Shown: positions 53,176 to 63,530 of the stretch, piece after piece | How positions within the stretch are numbered: position 1 is the stretch's first letter | Layout: every line of letters begins with the position of its first letter | Assembly (NCBI GenBank): GCA_013399015.1 | Contig: VWZX01004731.1 | Span: forward strand, 1,948-65,947 | Length of the DNA: 64,000 bases | Reading direction: 5' to 3' | DNA from: Galbula dea | Taxonomy: Eukaryota > Chordata > Aves > Piciformes > Galbulidae | Position numbers and translations under genes: made by a program | The notes under the pieces: generated by a model | The model's input: the letters and a program-made list of their open reading frames with translations, nothing else | The model's database searches: none | What the model was told of the DNA's origin: nothing

Positions 53176-53185
53176 TCTCGCGAGA
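53176..53185. promoter_or_regulatory. TCTCGCGAGA palindrome (BANP-type CpG-island promoter element)
   Basis: A perfect TCTCGCGAGA lies about 300 bp upstream of the UHRF2 start codon and overlaps a CCAAT pentamer at 53172-53176 on the plus strand. This palindrome is a known orphan CpG-island promoter motif bound by BANP in a CpG-methylation-sensitive way (established knowledge). Function here is inferred from position. Confidence 0.6.
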
Positions 53186-53220
53186 GCCCCCGGCCTCGGC
53201 CGTAAAGAGACAACACCGCG

Positions 53221-53229
53221 GGGGCGGGG
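53221..53229 (+). promoter_or_regulatory. GC box (Sp/KLF type)
   Basis: GGGGCGGGG lies within a longer G/C run at 53217-53232, about 350 bp upstream of the UHRF2 start codon. It is a standard Sp1/KLF site form and common in CpG islands, so specificity is low. Confidence 0.45.
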
Positions 53230-53569
53230 GCGTAGCGAGGCGGACGGGTTGCACCACGCCTCTTCCCGCTGCTTTCGGGCGGGCAGCCCTCGCGCCGCAT
53301 TCGGCGCGGCGCACGGCTCCGCTCGCTCCGCCCACTCGCCCCGTCCTCTGCACTGGTCCCACCCCCGCGCCGTCCCCGATAGCTTGGCGCGCGTTGCGAA
53401 AGCGATCGTTGATGTTTCCATGGCAGCCGAGCGGGTAGTTGTGGCCGGCTCCCACCCGGGCAGGAGTCTCTGGCTTCTGGGGGCGCATGGCGTATGGTCT
53501 AACCCGGCCTGGAGACTGCCAGGCCGTAGAAAGGCTAAGCGTCCGCAGGCAGTCATGAGAACGCTGTCC

Positions 53570-53579
53570 TCTCGCGAAA
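53570..53579 (+). promoter_or_regulatory. Second TCTCGCGA-type motif (TCTCGCGAAA)
   Basis: TCTCGCGAAA fits the wider TMTCGCGANR motif and lies about 390 bp outward of the perfect palindrome, at the outer edge of the CpG island. It is weaker evidence than the full palindrome. Confidence 0.35.
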
Positions 53580-53599
53580 ACCAGGCCCCAGCGTTTCCG

Positions 53600-54092
53600 A
53601 AGACATAAAATGTCAACCCAGCCATATACCTAGAAAAGATTGAGGCTGGCTGCACCTCTTAAATTAGATAGGTGAAAACATGGAACAAGACAAGAAAATG
53701 GAGGTCTCTTTTATAGTTCAAACCTGATCTGTGTTTGACTTGATGCATTTTTCTGAATTGGGTAATTCTGCAAATCAAGATCAGAAAAATCTGTATTTGC
53801 AATGCTGTTGCAGGCTTGCTTTGCTAGGCATCCAAGTCCCACACAGCCACTCAGTGACTCACAGTAGTATGGGAAAGAGAATCAGAAGGGCAAAAGTGAG
53901 AAAAAGTGGGTCAAGGTAAAAACAGTTTAATAGCTAGAAGAGCTGCAAATACTGATAGATAGTAAGTTTAAGAATTTGTTAAACATATATGATAGAATGT
54001 CAGCAGATCAACTTGGCATTTGGCTTAGAATCAGTAATTTCATAACATGCAGGATAAATAGTAAGAAAACAAAAATTGAAAACACTGGTTCT
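53600..54092. other. Upstream flank without recognised feature
   Basis: AT-rich DNA after the CpG island ends. I see no exon, repeat family or RNA gene. A first exon of a divergent noncoding transcript cannot be excluded. Confidence 0.5.
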
Positions 54093-54610
54093 AATGTTTA
54101 GGTGCCTCAGGGTATGCTGACTTAACTTGCTAACACCCAAAGGGCTTTTGCATCATGTAACTATAGCGAACATGTAAGGGGAACTTAGTTTGCTAATACG
54201 GTATATCAGAATGAAACATTTTACTCTGTGGACTGGAGAGGTGCCATAAGGAGAGAAAAGATGAAGGAATGAATCTTCATCTTCGTTGTGTGACCAATAA
54301 TGACCTGAGAGGAAGAAGAGGATGAAGTCATGACCACCAGATACCTCCAAGAAGAGTAACTGCACAAGCACCAAGGACATTAGACTATCAGATGAGTTCT
54401 AGGAAAACTTATGAATATGTAGATGAGTTCTAAGAAATCTACTAAATATGTAGTAAGTTGTGTCTACGAAATAATGGTTCATGTTCGAGGGGGTGCACAT
54501 GTGTTAGGAGGAGAGATCCCCACACGCCTGGCTTCATTAAAGGAATGCTTCGTTCAGAAACCTTAAACTCTGGTCTCTGAGAGGGTTGTTCAGCCAATTT
54601 TTAGGGTATC
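54093..54610 (+). mobile_element. Candidate solo LTR (unassigned family)
   Basis: It starts near TGTTTAGGTGCCTCAGG and ends near 'cagccaatttttagggtatc'. The right part has the polyadenylation-like 'cttcattaaaggaatgc' followed by 'ggtctctgagagggttg', an R/U5-like order. No target duplication was recognised and the left border is uncertain. Confidence 0.4.
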
Positions 54611-55045
54611 AATACAAGAAAAGCAAAAGAAGGAGCTAATTCAGTCCTTTGCATCAGCAGGCAGTTGTTTAGCCATTTCCAGGAAACCAGAGCACCATCA
54701 CCTGTAAAGGTGATCCTAAGGTTACTTAGGATGACAAGCACCATAACTCCTAATGTTCCACCCTTCCTTCTTCACCCAGCTTTTACTGCTGAGCGTGACA
54801 TCATATGGTCTCAGATACCATCTGGGTGATCTGTCCCAGCTGGGTCCTTTTGCAGTTTCTTGCACACTGCTGGCCTACATGCTGGTGGGGCAATGTGAAA
54901 AACTGAAGCATCCTTCCTCCTATTAAGCAATAGATAAAGCATTGTTGTGTGATCAAACAAATCCAAAACAGAGCACCATACCAGATACTATGAAGAAAAT
55001 TCACTCCATCCTATCCAAAACCAACATGAATACAGGTAAAATACT
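54611..55045 (-). mobile_element. LTR of a common avian ERV family (ERVL-like), antisense, end truncated
   Basis: In its own sense it runs 'ggttttggataggatggagt', 'aattttcttcatagtatctg', 'ccatatgatgtcacgctcag', then 'taaaagctgggtgaagaag' and 'tttcctggaaatggctaaac'. This is the order of a very common bird LTR that normally begins TGTCCTGGTTT. The stretch holds a CRE-like ATGATGTCA and a weak TATA (taaaagc). The U5 end appears missing near 54611. Confidence 0.75.
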
Positions 55046-55539
55046 ATAAAAATGTATCTGATACAGGGTTCACTAGAAACTAAGAGATGCAATAATGGGT
55101 GCCTTTGGGAGGAATTTTGTGCAGCTTTATTATCCAAGACTTTGGCAGTGGGATCAAAATACAGATTTACAAGATCCAGATGACATCTATGTACTTTTCT
55201 GGCTTTTTTATATCAGATGTTTTAAATATCAGTGATAGTATGTTGAGTTATGGAAGAAACAGATCATAACCAACAGTTACTACACCATTTATTAATTAGA
55301 CTTACTATTAATTGCAGATAACTTTGCATCATACATGCAGTTGCTGCCTCATGCAGTGCACACACTCATGGTCACCCAGACGGAGTAGCAGAGAAGAGGC
55401 CAACCACAGTGGTTCACTCAGGAGCCAGGGGTTGTACCCACACTCCAGAAGTTTCCAGGAAGCTTTGCACAGTTCCACAAAATGGAGTATCTTTGTAGAC
55501 AGTATCTCCTTCTAGAAGTGACAACTTTTCATGTTATAC
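55046..55539. other. Unassigned stretch between LTR and CR1
   Basis: It has no intact frame and matches no family that I recognise. Given its neighbours it is probably also repeat-derived. Confidence 0.4.
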
Positions 55540-55711
55540 AGGTTGCCCAGAGAGGCTGTGGATGCCCCATCCTTGGCAGTGTCCAAGGCCAGGCTGGATG
55601 TGGCCCTGGACGACCTTGTCTAATGATTGGCATTCCTGCCCATGGCAGGGGGGTTGGAAGTAAATGATCTTTAAGGTCCCTTCCAACCTGAGCCATTCTA
55701 TGATTCTATGA
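55540..55711 (+). mobile_element. CR1 LINE 3' tail
   Basis: It starts 'aggttgcccagagaggctgt' and ends with the classic CR1 terminus 'attctatgattctatgatt'. It directly abuts an LTR on the right. Confidence 0.94.
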
Positions 55712-55712
55712 T

Positions 55713-56319
55713 TATAGTTACTACCAAGGACTGGTATGCAGAAAGGGTCTTGCTTGCACTTGCCTCTGTGGAAACAGAGGTCACTAGTGCACCATGTTGG
55801 TGGTGCTGTAAGTATGCAGGCAAGCCTCTGGAGAGGAGTAGACAAGACAGGAGAGATAACTGTGAACTGATCAACAGTGTATTCCATTCCATATATTTCA
55901 TACATGGTATAAAAGTGAGGGATAAACAAGAGTCATAGTCTCTTCTTTTTAGTGTCTGGCATCCAAGGAGGATTCTGTCTGTTCTGCCTTTAATCCTGAC
56001 CTAAGCCTTCCTGAATCCAGTTCTAGAATCCAGCTCCGGAAACAGGTTCCCATTTGCCACTGAGTCCAGTATGGGACTTTCCCAGTGTCTGCCCTGTAGC
56101 ATCAGTGGTGACAGTGACATAATTGCTATCGTGGGGTTGGGTTTGATATTGGTTATGTATATATTTGTATATCATTTTATTTTTATTGTTTCATTAAAAT
56201 GGTTTTAGTTTTCTTTTCCAATCCATAAGTCTCTCTCATTCACTTTCTTTTCCCCTTGTGGAAGGGAGAGAAATTAATAGAGAGTGTCCATTATTTATCT
56301 TGTGGCCCTAACCATTGAC
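55713..56319 (+). mobile_element. LTR, family Y, near complete, left copy
   Basis: It has LTR order in sense: 'ctaccaaggactggtatgc', U3, TATAAAAG at 55908-55915, 'agtctcttctttttagtgtc', 'gatattggttatgtatata', 'catttcattaaaa'-type polyadenylation signal near 56190-56205, 'ccaatccataagtctctctc' and the end 'ccctaaccattgaca'. This is a common avian LTR type. It directly joins a CR1 tail on the left and a CR1 endonuclease segment on the right. Confidence 0.8.
55908..55915 (+). promoter_or_regulatory. TATA box of LTR family Y (left copy)
   Basis: TATAAAAG followed by 'tgaggg' sits at the expected U3/R boundary of the LTR at 55713-56319. Transcription from it would run away from UHRF2. Confidence 0.55.
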
Positions 56320-58186
56320 AGAGTGTTTACTACAAGCCACCTCATCAAGAAGAGGAAGTGAGGCCTTCTACAAACAGCTGAAAATAGCCTTACAATCACA
56401 GACCTTGGTTCTCATAAAGGACATCAACCACCCTGATATTCCCAGAAAGAAAACACAGTTGGGCACACATGGGCCAGCAGGTTCCTGTGGTGCATTGATG
56501 ATAACTTATTGACACAGATGGTGCAGGAACCAACAAGGAGAGAGGAGTGTTGTTGGACCTTGTGCTAACAAAGGACTGTGAGGGTTGGCACCAGCCTTGG
56601 CTGCAGTGACCATGAGATGTTCAGGATTGTGGGAGGAAGTAGCAGGGCGATAAGTAGGATTGCAACCCTGGACTCCAGGAGAGATGACTTTGACCTCTTC
56701 AGAGGTCGTTTGGAGGAATCCTATGGATTAGGGCTTTAGAAATGGGCGGGCCAAGGAAGTTGGTTCAAGCACCACTTCCTCCAAGCTCAAGATCCACCAT
56801 TGCATCCCTATGAGTAAGAAATAAAGCAAAGGAGGCAGGAGACCTGTATGGATAAGCAAGGAGCTTCTGGAAAACCTCAAATTGAAGAAGGAAATTTACA
56901 GTACATGTTAAAAAACGGTCTGGCCCCTTGAAAGTAAGGCAAGAACAAGAACATTGTCAGAGTACACAGGGATGCAACAAGGAAAGCTAAGGCCCACTTG
57001 GAATTAAATCTGGCAAAGGATGTGAAAGACAAAAAAAAATCTTCTTCAAGTACACCAATAGTAAAAGGAAGAGTAGGGAAAATGTGAGCCTGTTACTGAA
57101 TGAGGTGGGTACTCCAGTGGTGCGGGATACAGAGTTACTGAATGCCTTTTTTCCTTCAGTCTTTACTGCTCAAACTGGCCTGTGGGAATCCCAGACCATT
57201 GAGGTAAAAGAGAAAGTCTTGAGAAAGAACTTTCCCTTGGTTGAGGAGGATTGGGTTAGAGATCATTTAGGCAAACTGGACCTGCATAAATCCGTGGACT
57301 CCAATGGGGTGCACCTACAAATGCTGAGGGAGCTAGAGATGGTTTTGCTAAGCCACTCTCCGTCATCTTTGGAAAGTCATAGAGAAGAGGAGAGGTGCCT
57401 GAGGACTGGAGAAGAGCTGATGGCTCTGCAGTCTTCAAAAAAGGCAAGAAGGGTGACCCAGGAAACTACAATCCAGTCAACCTAACTTCTGCACCTGGAA
57501 AGGTGATGGAACAGCTTGTTCTGGACGTCATCTCTAAGCAAGTGGAGGAAAAGATTGTCAGGAGAAGTCAGACTGGATTCACCAAGGGGAAATCATATTT
57601 GACCAGCCTATTAGCCTTCTTTAATGGTGGGTCTAGCTGGGTAGATGACAGGGGAGAGCAGCATATGTTGCCTACCTTGACTTGAGCAAGGCTTATGGCA
57701 CCATCTCCCATAATATTCTCATAGGAAAGCTTGGGAGGTGTGATTTAGAAGAGTGGACAGTAAAGTGCATTGAGAACTGGCTGAGAGACAGAACTCAGAG
57801 GCTTGTGATGTGTGGCACAGAGTCTAGTTGGAGGCTTGTATCTATCAGTGCTCCCAGGGGTCAGCACTGGGTCCAATCTTTTTCAACATCTTCATCAATT
57901 ACCTGGATGAAGGGATGGCATGTACCCTTAGCAGGTTTGCTGATGATACAAAACTGGGAGGAGTGGCTGGCACATCAGAAGGCTGTGCTGCCATTCAGCA
58001 AGACCTAGACAGGCTGGAAAGTCGGGCAGAGAGGAACCTCATGAAGTTCAACAAGGGCAATGATAGAGTGTGGCACCAAGGAAAGAATAACTGCACACAC
58101 TCTACAGGTTAGGGGTTGCTGGAAAGCAGCTCTGTGGAGAAGCACCTGGGAGTCCTGGTGGATAGCAAGTTAACTAGTGGACAGCA
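56320..58186 (+). mobile_element. CR1 LINE segment: endonuclease end, linker and reverse transcriptase (pseudogene)
   Basis: It begins in the endonuclease ('EAFYKQLKIALQSQTLVLIK', DINHPDI). The linker follows with LTKDCEG…, then LLNEVGTPVVRDTELLNAFF and RT motifs: GDPGNYNPVNLTSAPGKVME, SQTGFTKGKSYLTSLLAFF, SKAYGTISHNILIGKLGR, and FADDTKLGG carrying the catalytic aspartate pair at about 57938-57964. It ends at 'ctggtggatagcaagtt' before the 3' UTR. Stops and frameshifts occur throughout, so it is inactive. It has no CR1 3' end; the right side is an LTR fragment of the same family as the LTR on the left. Confidence 0.92.
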
Positions 58187-58518
58187 ATGCCTTCAGACCC
58201 CATCCATAGGGGATCCATCAGGATCGAGCTCCTGAATTTGGTTCCCATCTGCTGCTAAGTCCGTTGGAACTTCTGCCACAGCATCAGTGGTGATGGTGAC
58301 ATGGTTATCATTGGTAAGGGATATTGGTTTTGTATATATTTGTGTATATGTGTTTCATTTTATTATTATTTTTTTTTTTGTCAAAGTAGTTTTAGTTGTC
58401 TTTTCCAGTCCATAAGTCTCTCTTTATTCCTTTTCCCTTCCCAGGGTAGAGGGAAGAGGGACTAATAGAGAGTGCCTGTTACTGGGTTGGTGGTCAGGCC
58501 AGCCCTAACCCTTGACAT
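58187..58518 (+). mobile_element. LTR, family Y, 5'-truncated right copy
   Basis: It matches the right half of 55713-56319 in the same orientation: 'gtttggttcccatctgctgc'-like start, 'catcagtggtgatggtgac', 'gatattggttttgtatata', 'tccataagtctctctttatt' and the end 'ccctaacccttgaca'. Divergence from the left copy is large (roughly a fifth of positions by eye), so they are unlikely to be a recent pair from one provirus. Confidence 0.78.
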
Positions 58519-59500
58519 TGTCATTTGCAAACTTGCTGAGGGTACACTTAATCCCACTGTCTGTGTCACTGATGAAGATTATTAAACAGCACAGGACCCA
58601 GTACAGACCCCTGAGGGACACAACTTATCACTATCTCCATCCAGACATTAAGCCATTGACCACTACTCTCTGGATTTCGTATTCATAACCAATGTCATAT
58701 TAACCAAACAGTCCAGTTTTCAAACCCATATCGCTCCAATTTAAAGGAAGAATGTTATGTGGGATCATGTCAAATACATTACGGAAGTCCAGATAGATTA
58801 CATCTGTAGCTCTTCCCTTGTCCACCGATGTAGTCATTCCATCACAGAAGGCCAACAGGTTGGCAGGACTTGCCTTTGGTGAAGCCATGCTATCTTGAAT
58901 AAGCTCCCTGCCCTCCACATGCCTTAGTATAACTTCTAGGAGGATCTGTTCCATGATCTTCCCAAGCACAGAGGTGGGGCTGAAAGGTCAGTAGTTCCCA
59001 GGATCCTTCTTTCTATTCTTTTTTAAAATGGGTGCGATGTTTTCCCTTTTCCAGTCACCAGGGACTTTACCTGACTTCCAGGACTTTTCAAATATCACTA
59101 AGAGTGGTTTGGCAACTACATCAGCCAATTCCCTCAGGATTCTGGGATGCATCTTGTCAGGTCCCATAGATTTAGGTATGTTCAGGGTCTTCAGGTGGTC
59201 TCAGACCTGATCTTCTCTTACAGTGGGGGAGGACTTTGCTCCTCTAATCCCTGTCTTGTGGTCCACCAACCTGGGATGTGTGGGGAGAGAGTCCACCAGT
59301 GAAGACTGAGGCAAAACAGCTGTTGAGCACCTTAACCTTTTCCTCCTCCTTTGTTATGAATTTTCCAATCTTAGTGACCATAGAGGGTACACTTTATTTG
59401 ACCTTCCTTTTCTGGCTGACATGCCTATAGAAACCCTTACTATTCTTTGTGTCCCTTGCCAAGTTCAGGACTGGGTCTTTTGTGGCTTTAGCTACAGATA
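58519..59500 (-). mobile_element. CR1 LINE segment (antisense RT and linker)
   Basis: Minus-strand frames give LGKIMEQILLEVILRHVEGR and VDKGRATDVIYLDFRNVFDM, RT motifs of CR1. The flanks carry the antisense 'tgagggtacacttaatccc' and 'gaagactgaggcaaaacag' marks. It lacks the 3' UTR and is disrupted by stops. It covers much the same RT region as 56320-58186, in opposite orientation. Confidence 0.92.
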
Positions 59501-59777
59501 CTAGTTATCTAAAAAATAACAGATTATGAAGTTGTAAAGAAAATCATTATCTATTTTTCCTCTTTAAAAGCTTTATAATTTTATCAACTAGTTTTTACTG
59601 GCAATAGAGTTTATCTTTCTAGAAATATTTCTGTTCCTGACTATCCATCAGAGAAGTGCTTCATGAACTATGCAAAGTACAAGGCATTTCTAAAGGATTC
59701 ACATTTGGCCCTCATTACACAGGAAATGCAGAACTTTCTTGTCCTTCATGGCTATCCCAGGGGCCTGTGAGAAAGTT
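59501..59777. other. Unassigned stretch
   Basis: AT-rich then mixed sequence up to the target duplication of LTR copy 3. Nothing recognised. Confidence 0.4.
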
Positions 59778-59783
59778 GGTGGG

Positions 59784-60291
59784 TGTCATTAGTAGGGAAG
59801 GACACAACACACAGATAGCGCCAGCAGGTAGCCAGCAGATAGCAATTTTATTGGTGGCAACACTACTTTTATACTTTTACAGAAAGGATAATGACCAATT
59901 ACCTTCATACAGAAAGGGCACTAACCAATTAGTAACTAACACCTTCATACACAAAGTATACCAACGAACTAGCAGGTGACACTTACATATACAAATTATA
60001 CTGACCAATTAAGAAACAACACTTAACCAGGTGAAAACAACTACCATAAATGGGATAAAACCAGTACACTACAAATACATGTGAATGTGATAAGACTGAT
60101 GCTGTAAGCTGTGGGAAGGTGGCATGCTAAGACTGTGGCCCTCTGTGTACCAGATGCAAAGCTCCTGGTTAGCTGACTCCCACCTTCTCTCTCAGGCTAC
60201 CTAACTTCTTTTTGTGAGAAACTGACCTTGGCCTTGTCCAGCCTCCTCTCTGCAGGAGCCTGGCTCCTGCAGCCCACAACAGCACACCACA
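59784..60291 (-). mobile_element. Solo LTR, family X copy 3, with 6-bp target duplication
   Basis: The 508-bp element runs from TGTCATTAG to ACCACA on the plus strand, so both ends are TG…CA. A perfect GGTGGG duplication flanks it (59778-59783 and 60292-60297). The internal CCAAT-bearing repeats and the pyrimidine-rich end match copies 1 and 2, with more divergence at the U5 side. The six-base duplication fits betaretrovirus- or alpharetrovirus-like (ERVK) integration, which is general knowledge. Confidence 0.85.
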
Positions 60292-60297
60292 GGTGGG

Positions 60298-62264
60298 CTT
60301 TCCTGTTTCCATAGTTCACTGGAATCACTGAACAGCATAAAACTTTCTGTTTGAGCTAGACCTTTGTAATGATGGGAAGGATAAGCATAAGTAACCTCAC
60401 AGCAATGCAATACCCAGCACTTCTGGAGTTGAATATAGACCTGAGCGAAGCTAAATGAGGTACGCAAGAAGCACACCCAAAACAGAAAGCATGAGGACTA
60501 GGGAGCAATTTAAATTCAGTATGGACAGTTCGTATCTGTCTAGATCTACAAGGACAGAAACAATAAGTAACATTTTAAATTCTGTTTTGCAAATAATACA
60601 AACAGCTGAACAGCTAATTCTGGATCATTACTTAGTCAGTTACTGGAACTGACTTCTAAAAATCAAGGCTTATTTAATTTCTTTCAAAGATATGGGCAAA
60701 GTTCACTTTTTAAACAAAAAAATAAAATCAAGGATATATTAGAATGGCAGGGGATATTGCTGTTACAAATCCTATTCTTCTAAGCTGTCTTTTGCCAGAT
60801 GAAATTTCCTTGGACATATCATGAGTTTGTATACCTGTATACATATGGAGGTATGTTATTATCAGTTTGTTGTACCCAAGTTACAAATTAGTTTCTTTCT
60901 CCATCACTTAGTTGCACAAGTTCTGCAGTTGTGAGCTAAAGAACACACAAAGCCAATAATCTACTGTTAGTCTAAGTAGATTCTGAAATGAGAATTGGTA
61001 TTAGTCCATTTAAATGTATGTCACCACTTATAGTTCAGACTATATACACTTAAAACTGATATATGCAAACTTTCTAGTATCTACCCCTTTCTTTCATTGG
61101 ATGCTAACTTTTCCACTGATCCTCTGAGCATGAAACATTTTTGGCTTAAGTTTGGGGGCTGCATCTTGAGTCTATGACTGAAAGGAGAATGATATTAGTG
61201 GTTGGGTTTTTTCTTCCTCGTTGCTGTGAAGAGTAAAATATTCCTGCTGATGACTTCTTTCTCCTTACTCTAGCATCTGTTTGGAACCACTTTTATATAT
61301 TTGTCAACATGTTTTATATATTGCTTTTTCTTCATCAGACTGCAAGCACAGGATAGATCAATATTTATTGAAAGATGTGGTTCAAGTATGTTGAATACTT
61401 ACTCTTTTTCCTGTTAGCAGTAAAACGTTTTACCCATCTCCCAAGACTACAATACTTTAATGACCAGTAATAGATTGGTGAGTTGCTTATAGCCTGAGGA
61501 CCCCACTATCATTGTGTGCCTATGCCTCTACTCTCATCTGATTTCTCTAGCCCTCACCGCTGTGTTTTATTATAGGGTCATAGATATTTCAGTCCACATA
61601 AAGTAATTACTTTCTGTTGCTGCCTGTTTGTTCCAAAATGCAACAATTAGTTAGACCAGGTTACAAATTGAGTGTGGCAATAGGCTTTGCAACACACAGC
61701 AGTGGAATGCTAAGCAAAAGGTATAATACAATAAAATAACAGGTAGTAGTCACTTAGGTAAAATATAATGCAAAAATAGGTAATAGTCACCTATTACCTA
61801 ATACTAGATAATTACCAAAAGAGTTAGGCAATTGGTCATAGCACTAAACAAGCAAAAACAGAACGCCAAGTAGGTCAAAATAAATCCAGGCAAGTCCTAA
61901 GGCTTGCATTGTTAGTTAGCTTCACATACTGTCTGTGTACAATTACAAGCATTTGCATGCCGCATTTACTGAGTTTTAAGCGTATGATTTTAGTATAACT
62001 ACAAGCTAAGAAAAGCACAGGAAACACTCCTTATGGAGTAATACTTGCAGTTGCTCAAATCAGTAACAGTAATTAGTTGAGCTTGTAGACATCATGTTTG
62101 CAGCATAAATGTCTTTAGCAGAGAATCAGGAGCGGGAAGGTTCCTCTGCCAGGGCCATGGTATATTAACACTCCAGTAGCTGTGCAAATTAAACTGGGGA
62201 TTGCCTCTGTCTGAAATAGAAATATAATTGTACTACATGTCTTAAATATTTCACTGCCTCCTCA
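60298..62264. other. Intergenic stretch without recognised gene
   Basis: Mostly AT-rich DNA without a convincing coding frame. It contains the short inverted repeat at 61777-61800. The part at about 61650-62060 has a repeat-like feel, but I cannot assign it. Confidence 0.45.
61777..61800. repeat. Short perfect inverted repeat
   Basis: TAGGTAATAG and CTATTACCTA form a 10-bp perfect stem with a 4-base loop (tcac). It is preceded by a related direct copy ('ggtagtagtcactta') at about 61742-61756. The surroundings are unassigned. Confidence 0.6.
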
Positions 62265-62400
62265 GTACATTCAGTGACAGGGCATGGGAATGACTCAAAG
62301 CTGCATGAGGGGAGATTCAGACTAGGTACTAGGAAACAATTCTTTACCAATGGCGTAGTCAAACACTGGAACAGGCTACCTGGAAATGTAGTTTTAGCAG
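62265..62400 (+). mobile_element. CR1 LINE fragment
   Basis: It contains 'gcatgaggggagattcagac', 'aacaattctttacc' and 'cactggaacaggctacctgg', the CR1 3' UTR-proximal region, without the terminal repeat. Confidence 0.75.
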
Positions 62401-62879
62401 TTACACCTACCCCCACAGAAACAGCCCATAAGCAGACACACTTGAGACAAAGGAGCTGAGGCCTGCAGAATCCAGCATCACAACACCTCGGATGGAGATG
62501 CAGCAAGACTCCTTTCAGAAGTAGCTTGGCCCCTTGCTGTGGGCAACATGTCACTGTCTGGGGCTTATTTTTTTGGCTATAAGATTGCCAGCTCAGGTGT
62601 AAATGAACATTAGGCTCACATGGAGTCAAAGCTGCTGAGCCAGCTGTGTGAATACCACAGCTGCCTGCAGTTCGAGAAGCCTTCCTCTTGGGATCTGGAC
62701 ACTGCCTGAGGAAACTTCTGCAGTTTGAGTGTCCTCAGTCCCCTTTTGGTGAGTGGTTGTTATTTCTGGGTATTCAGACAGGGAGGGCTTTCCCCCTTTT
62801 TTGAGTGAGCGCATGCCTAATTGTGGTTTTTTTCTTGTCTAGTGTTTGCACTGTTTTGCTAGTTTAAAAGGTTAGGAAC
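62401..62879. other. Unassigned stretch between CR1 and candidate LTR Z
   Basis: GC-richer than its surroundings, with no clear gene. It could be internal or flanking sequence of an ERV connected with candidate LTR Z, but there is no retroviral motif to show it. Confidence 0.35.
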
Positions 62880-63302
62880 TGGTAGATCCGCAATAGAATC
62901 TCAATACTAGAGAGATTACAAGTCAAAATTACAGTTTAATAAAAGATAAGAAAATAAACAATACCATGAATACAGTAAAGCTTAGTTTAAAACAGGATTA
63001 GCAACCCCGCACCCTGGGGCAGGGGGGTAATGGTGCTATAAGCCCCTATGTCCAAGCTCCACTAGCTTCCCCTCTCCCTGAGTCCCAAACAAAGGAATCT
63101 GTCTATTCTGTAGATGAAAAGTCACAGTCTAGTTGAAGAGTAGGAGTCGAGAAGGAAGCTTGGGAAAAGGTAGGTCTCTGGAGAAAATTCCTGCGGCTGG
63201 AGAGGGTCCCGGGGCACAAAGGGATCTCGGCAAGAGCTCCTGCAGCGTCTCGGTGCTCTTTCTCTGGCTTGGAGAGTTGTCTGCAGTCCCCCAAAGCCTG
63301 AG

Positions 63303-63310
63303 ATTATATA
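63303..63310 (-). promoter_or_regulatory. TATA box of candidate LTR Z
   Basis: TATATAAT on the minus strand is flanked by GC-rich sequence and lies about 30 bp below the tandem repeats. It would drive transcription toward UHRF2, but about 10 kb upstream of it. Confidence 0.45.
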
Positions 63311-63338
63311 CCCCTCTCACAGATTTGGCGGGAAAACC

Positions 63339-63530
63339 CAGCCCCTTGTAGAACCAGTTCTTCTGGCCGGGTGTGAACAATTCTCCAGAGGGGAGGTATC
63401 ACACCTCTCATCACACACAATAGCTGAGTCTCTGGAAATGCTGACAGCCCCTTGCAGAACCAGTTCCTCAGACAGGGTGCGAATGACTCTCCAGAGGGGA
63501 GGCATTCACACCTCTTATCGCACAAACCTC
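63339..63530 (+). repeat. Two ~106-bp tandem repeats
   Basis: Units start at 63339 and 63445 with 'cagccccttg(t/c)agaaccag'. Both carry 'tctccagaggggagg' and 'cacacctct'. The second unit is shorter (to about 63530). They lie just upstream of the minus-strand TATA box of candidate LTR Z, an enhancer-like position. Confidence 0.8.

Larger units (their letters stand above)
51840..53480. promoter_or_regulatory. UHRF2: CpG island over UHRF2 exon 1 and promoter
   Basis: Base composition changes abruptly from AT-rich intron to GC-rich, CpG-dense DNA at about 51.84 kb and back to AT-rich at about 53.5-53.6 kb. The island covers the start of intron 1, coding exon 1 and the region upstream of the start codon. 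That is the usual layout of a housekeeping, CpG-island promoter. The transcription start is not visible; it should lie within a few hundred bases above 52873. A 23-base gap (53112-53134) falls in the core of this region. Whether the island also drives a divergent transcript toward higher coordinates cannot be decided from sequence. Confidence 0.85.

Noticed and set aside
52586..53655. Long overlapping open frames on both strands around the CpG island
   Set aside because: Several frames are open at once because GC-rich DNA has few stops. Most run through the N gap, and none matches a protein family. Only the MWIQVRT frame at 52873-52721 is real.
57084..58112. Open frames of 94-133 residues as separate genes
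   Set aside because: They are pieces of one CR1 reverse transcriptase broken by stops and frameshifts.
60201..60476. 91-residue minus-strand frame as a small gene
   Set aside because: Part of it lies in LTR copy 3 and it has no family similarity or conserved features.
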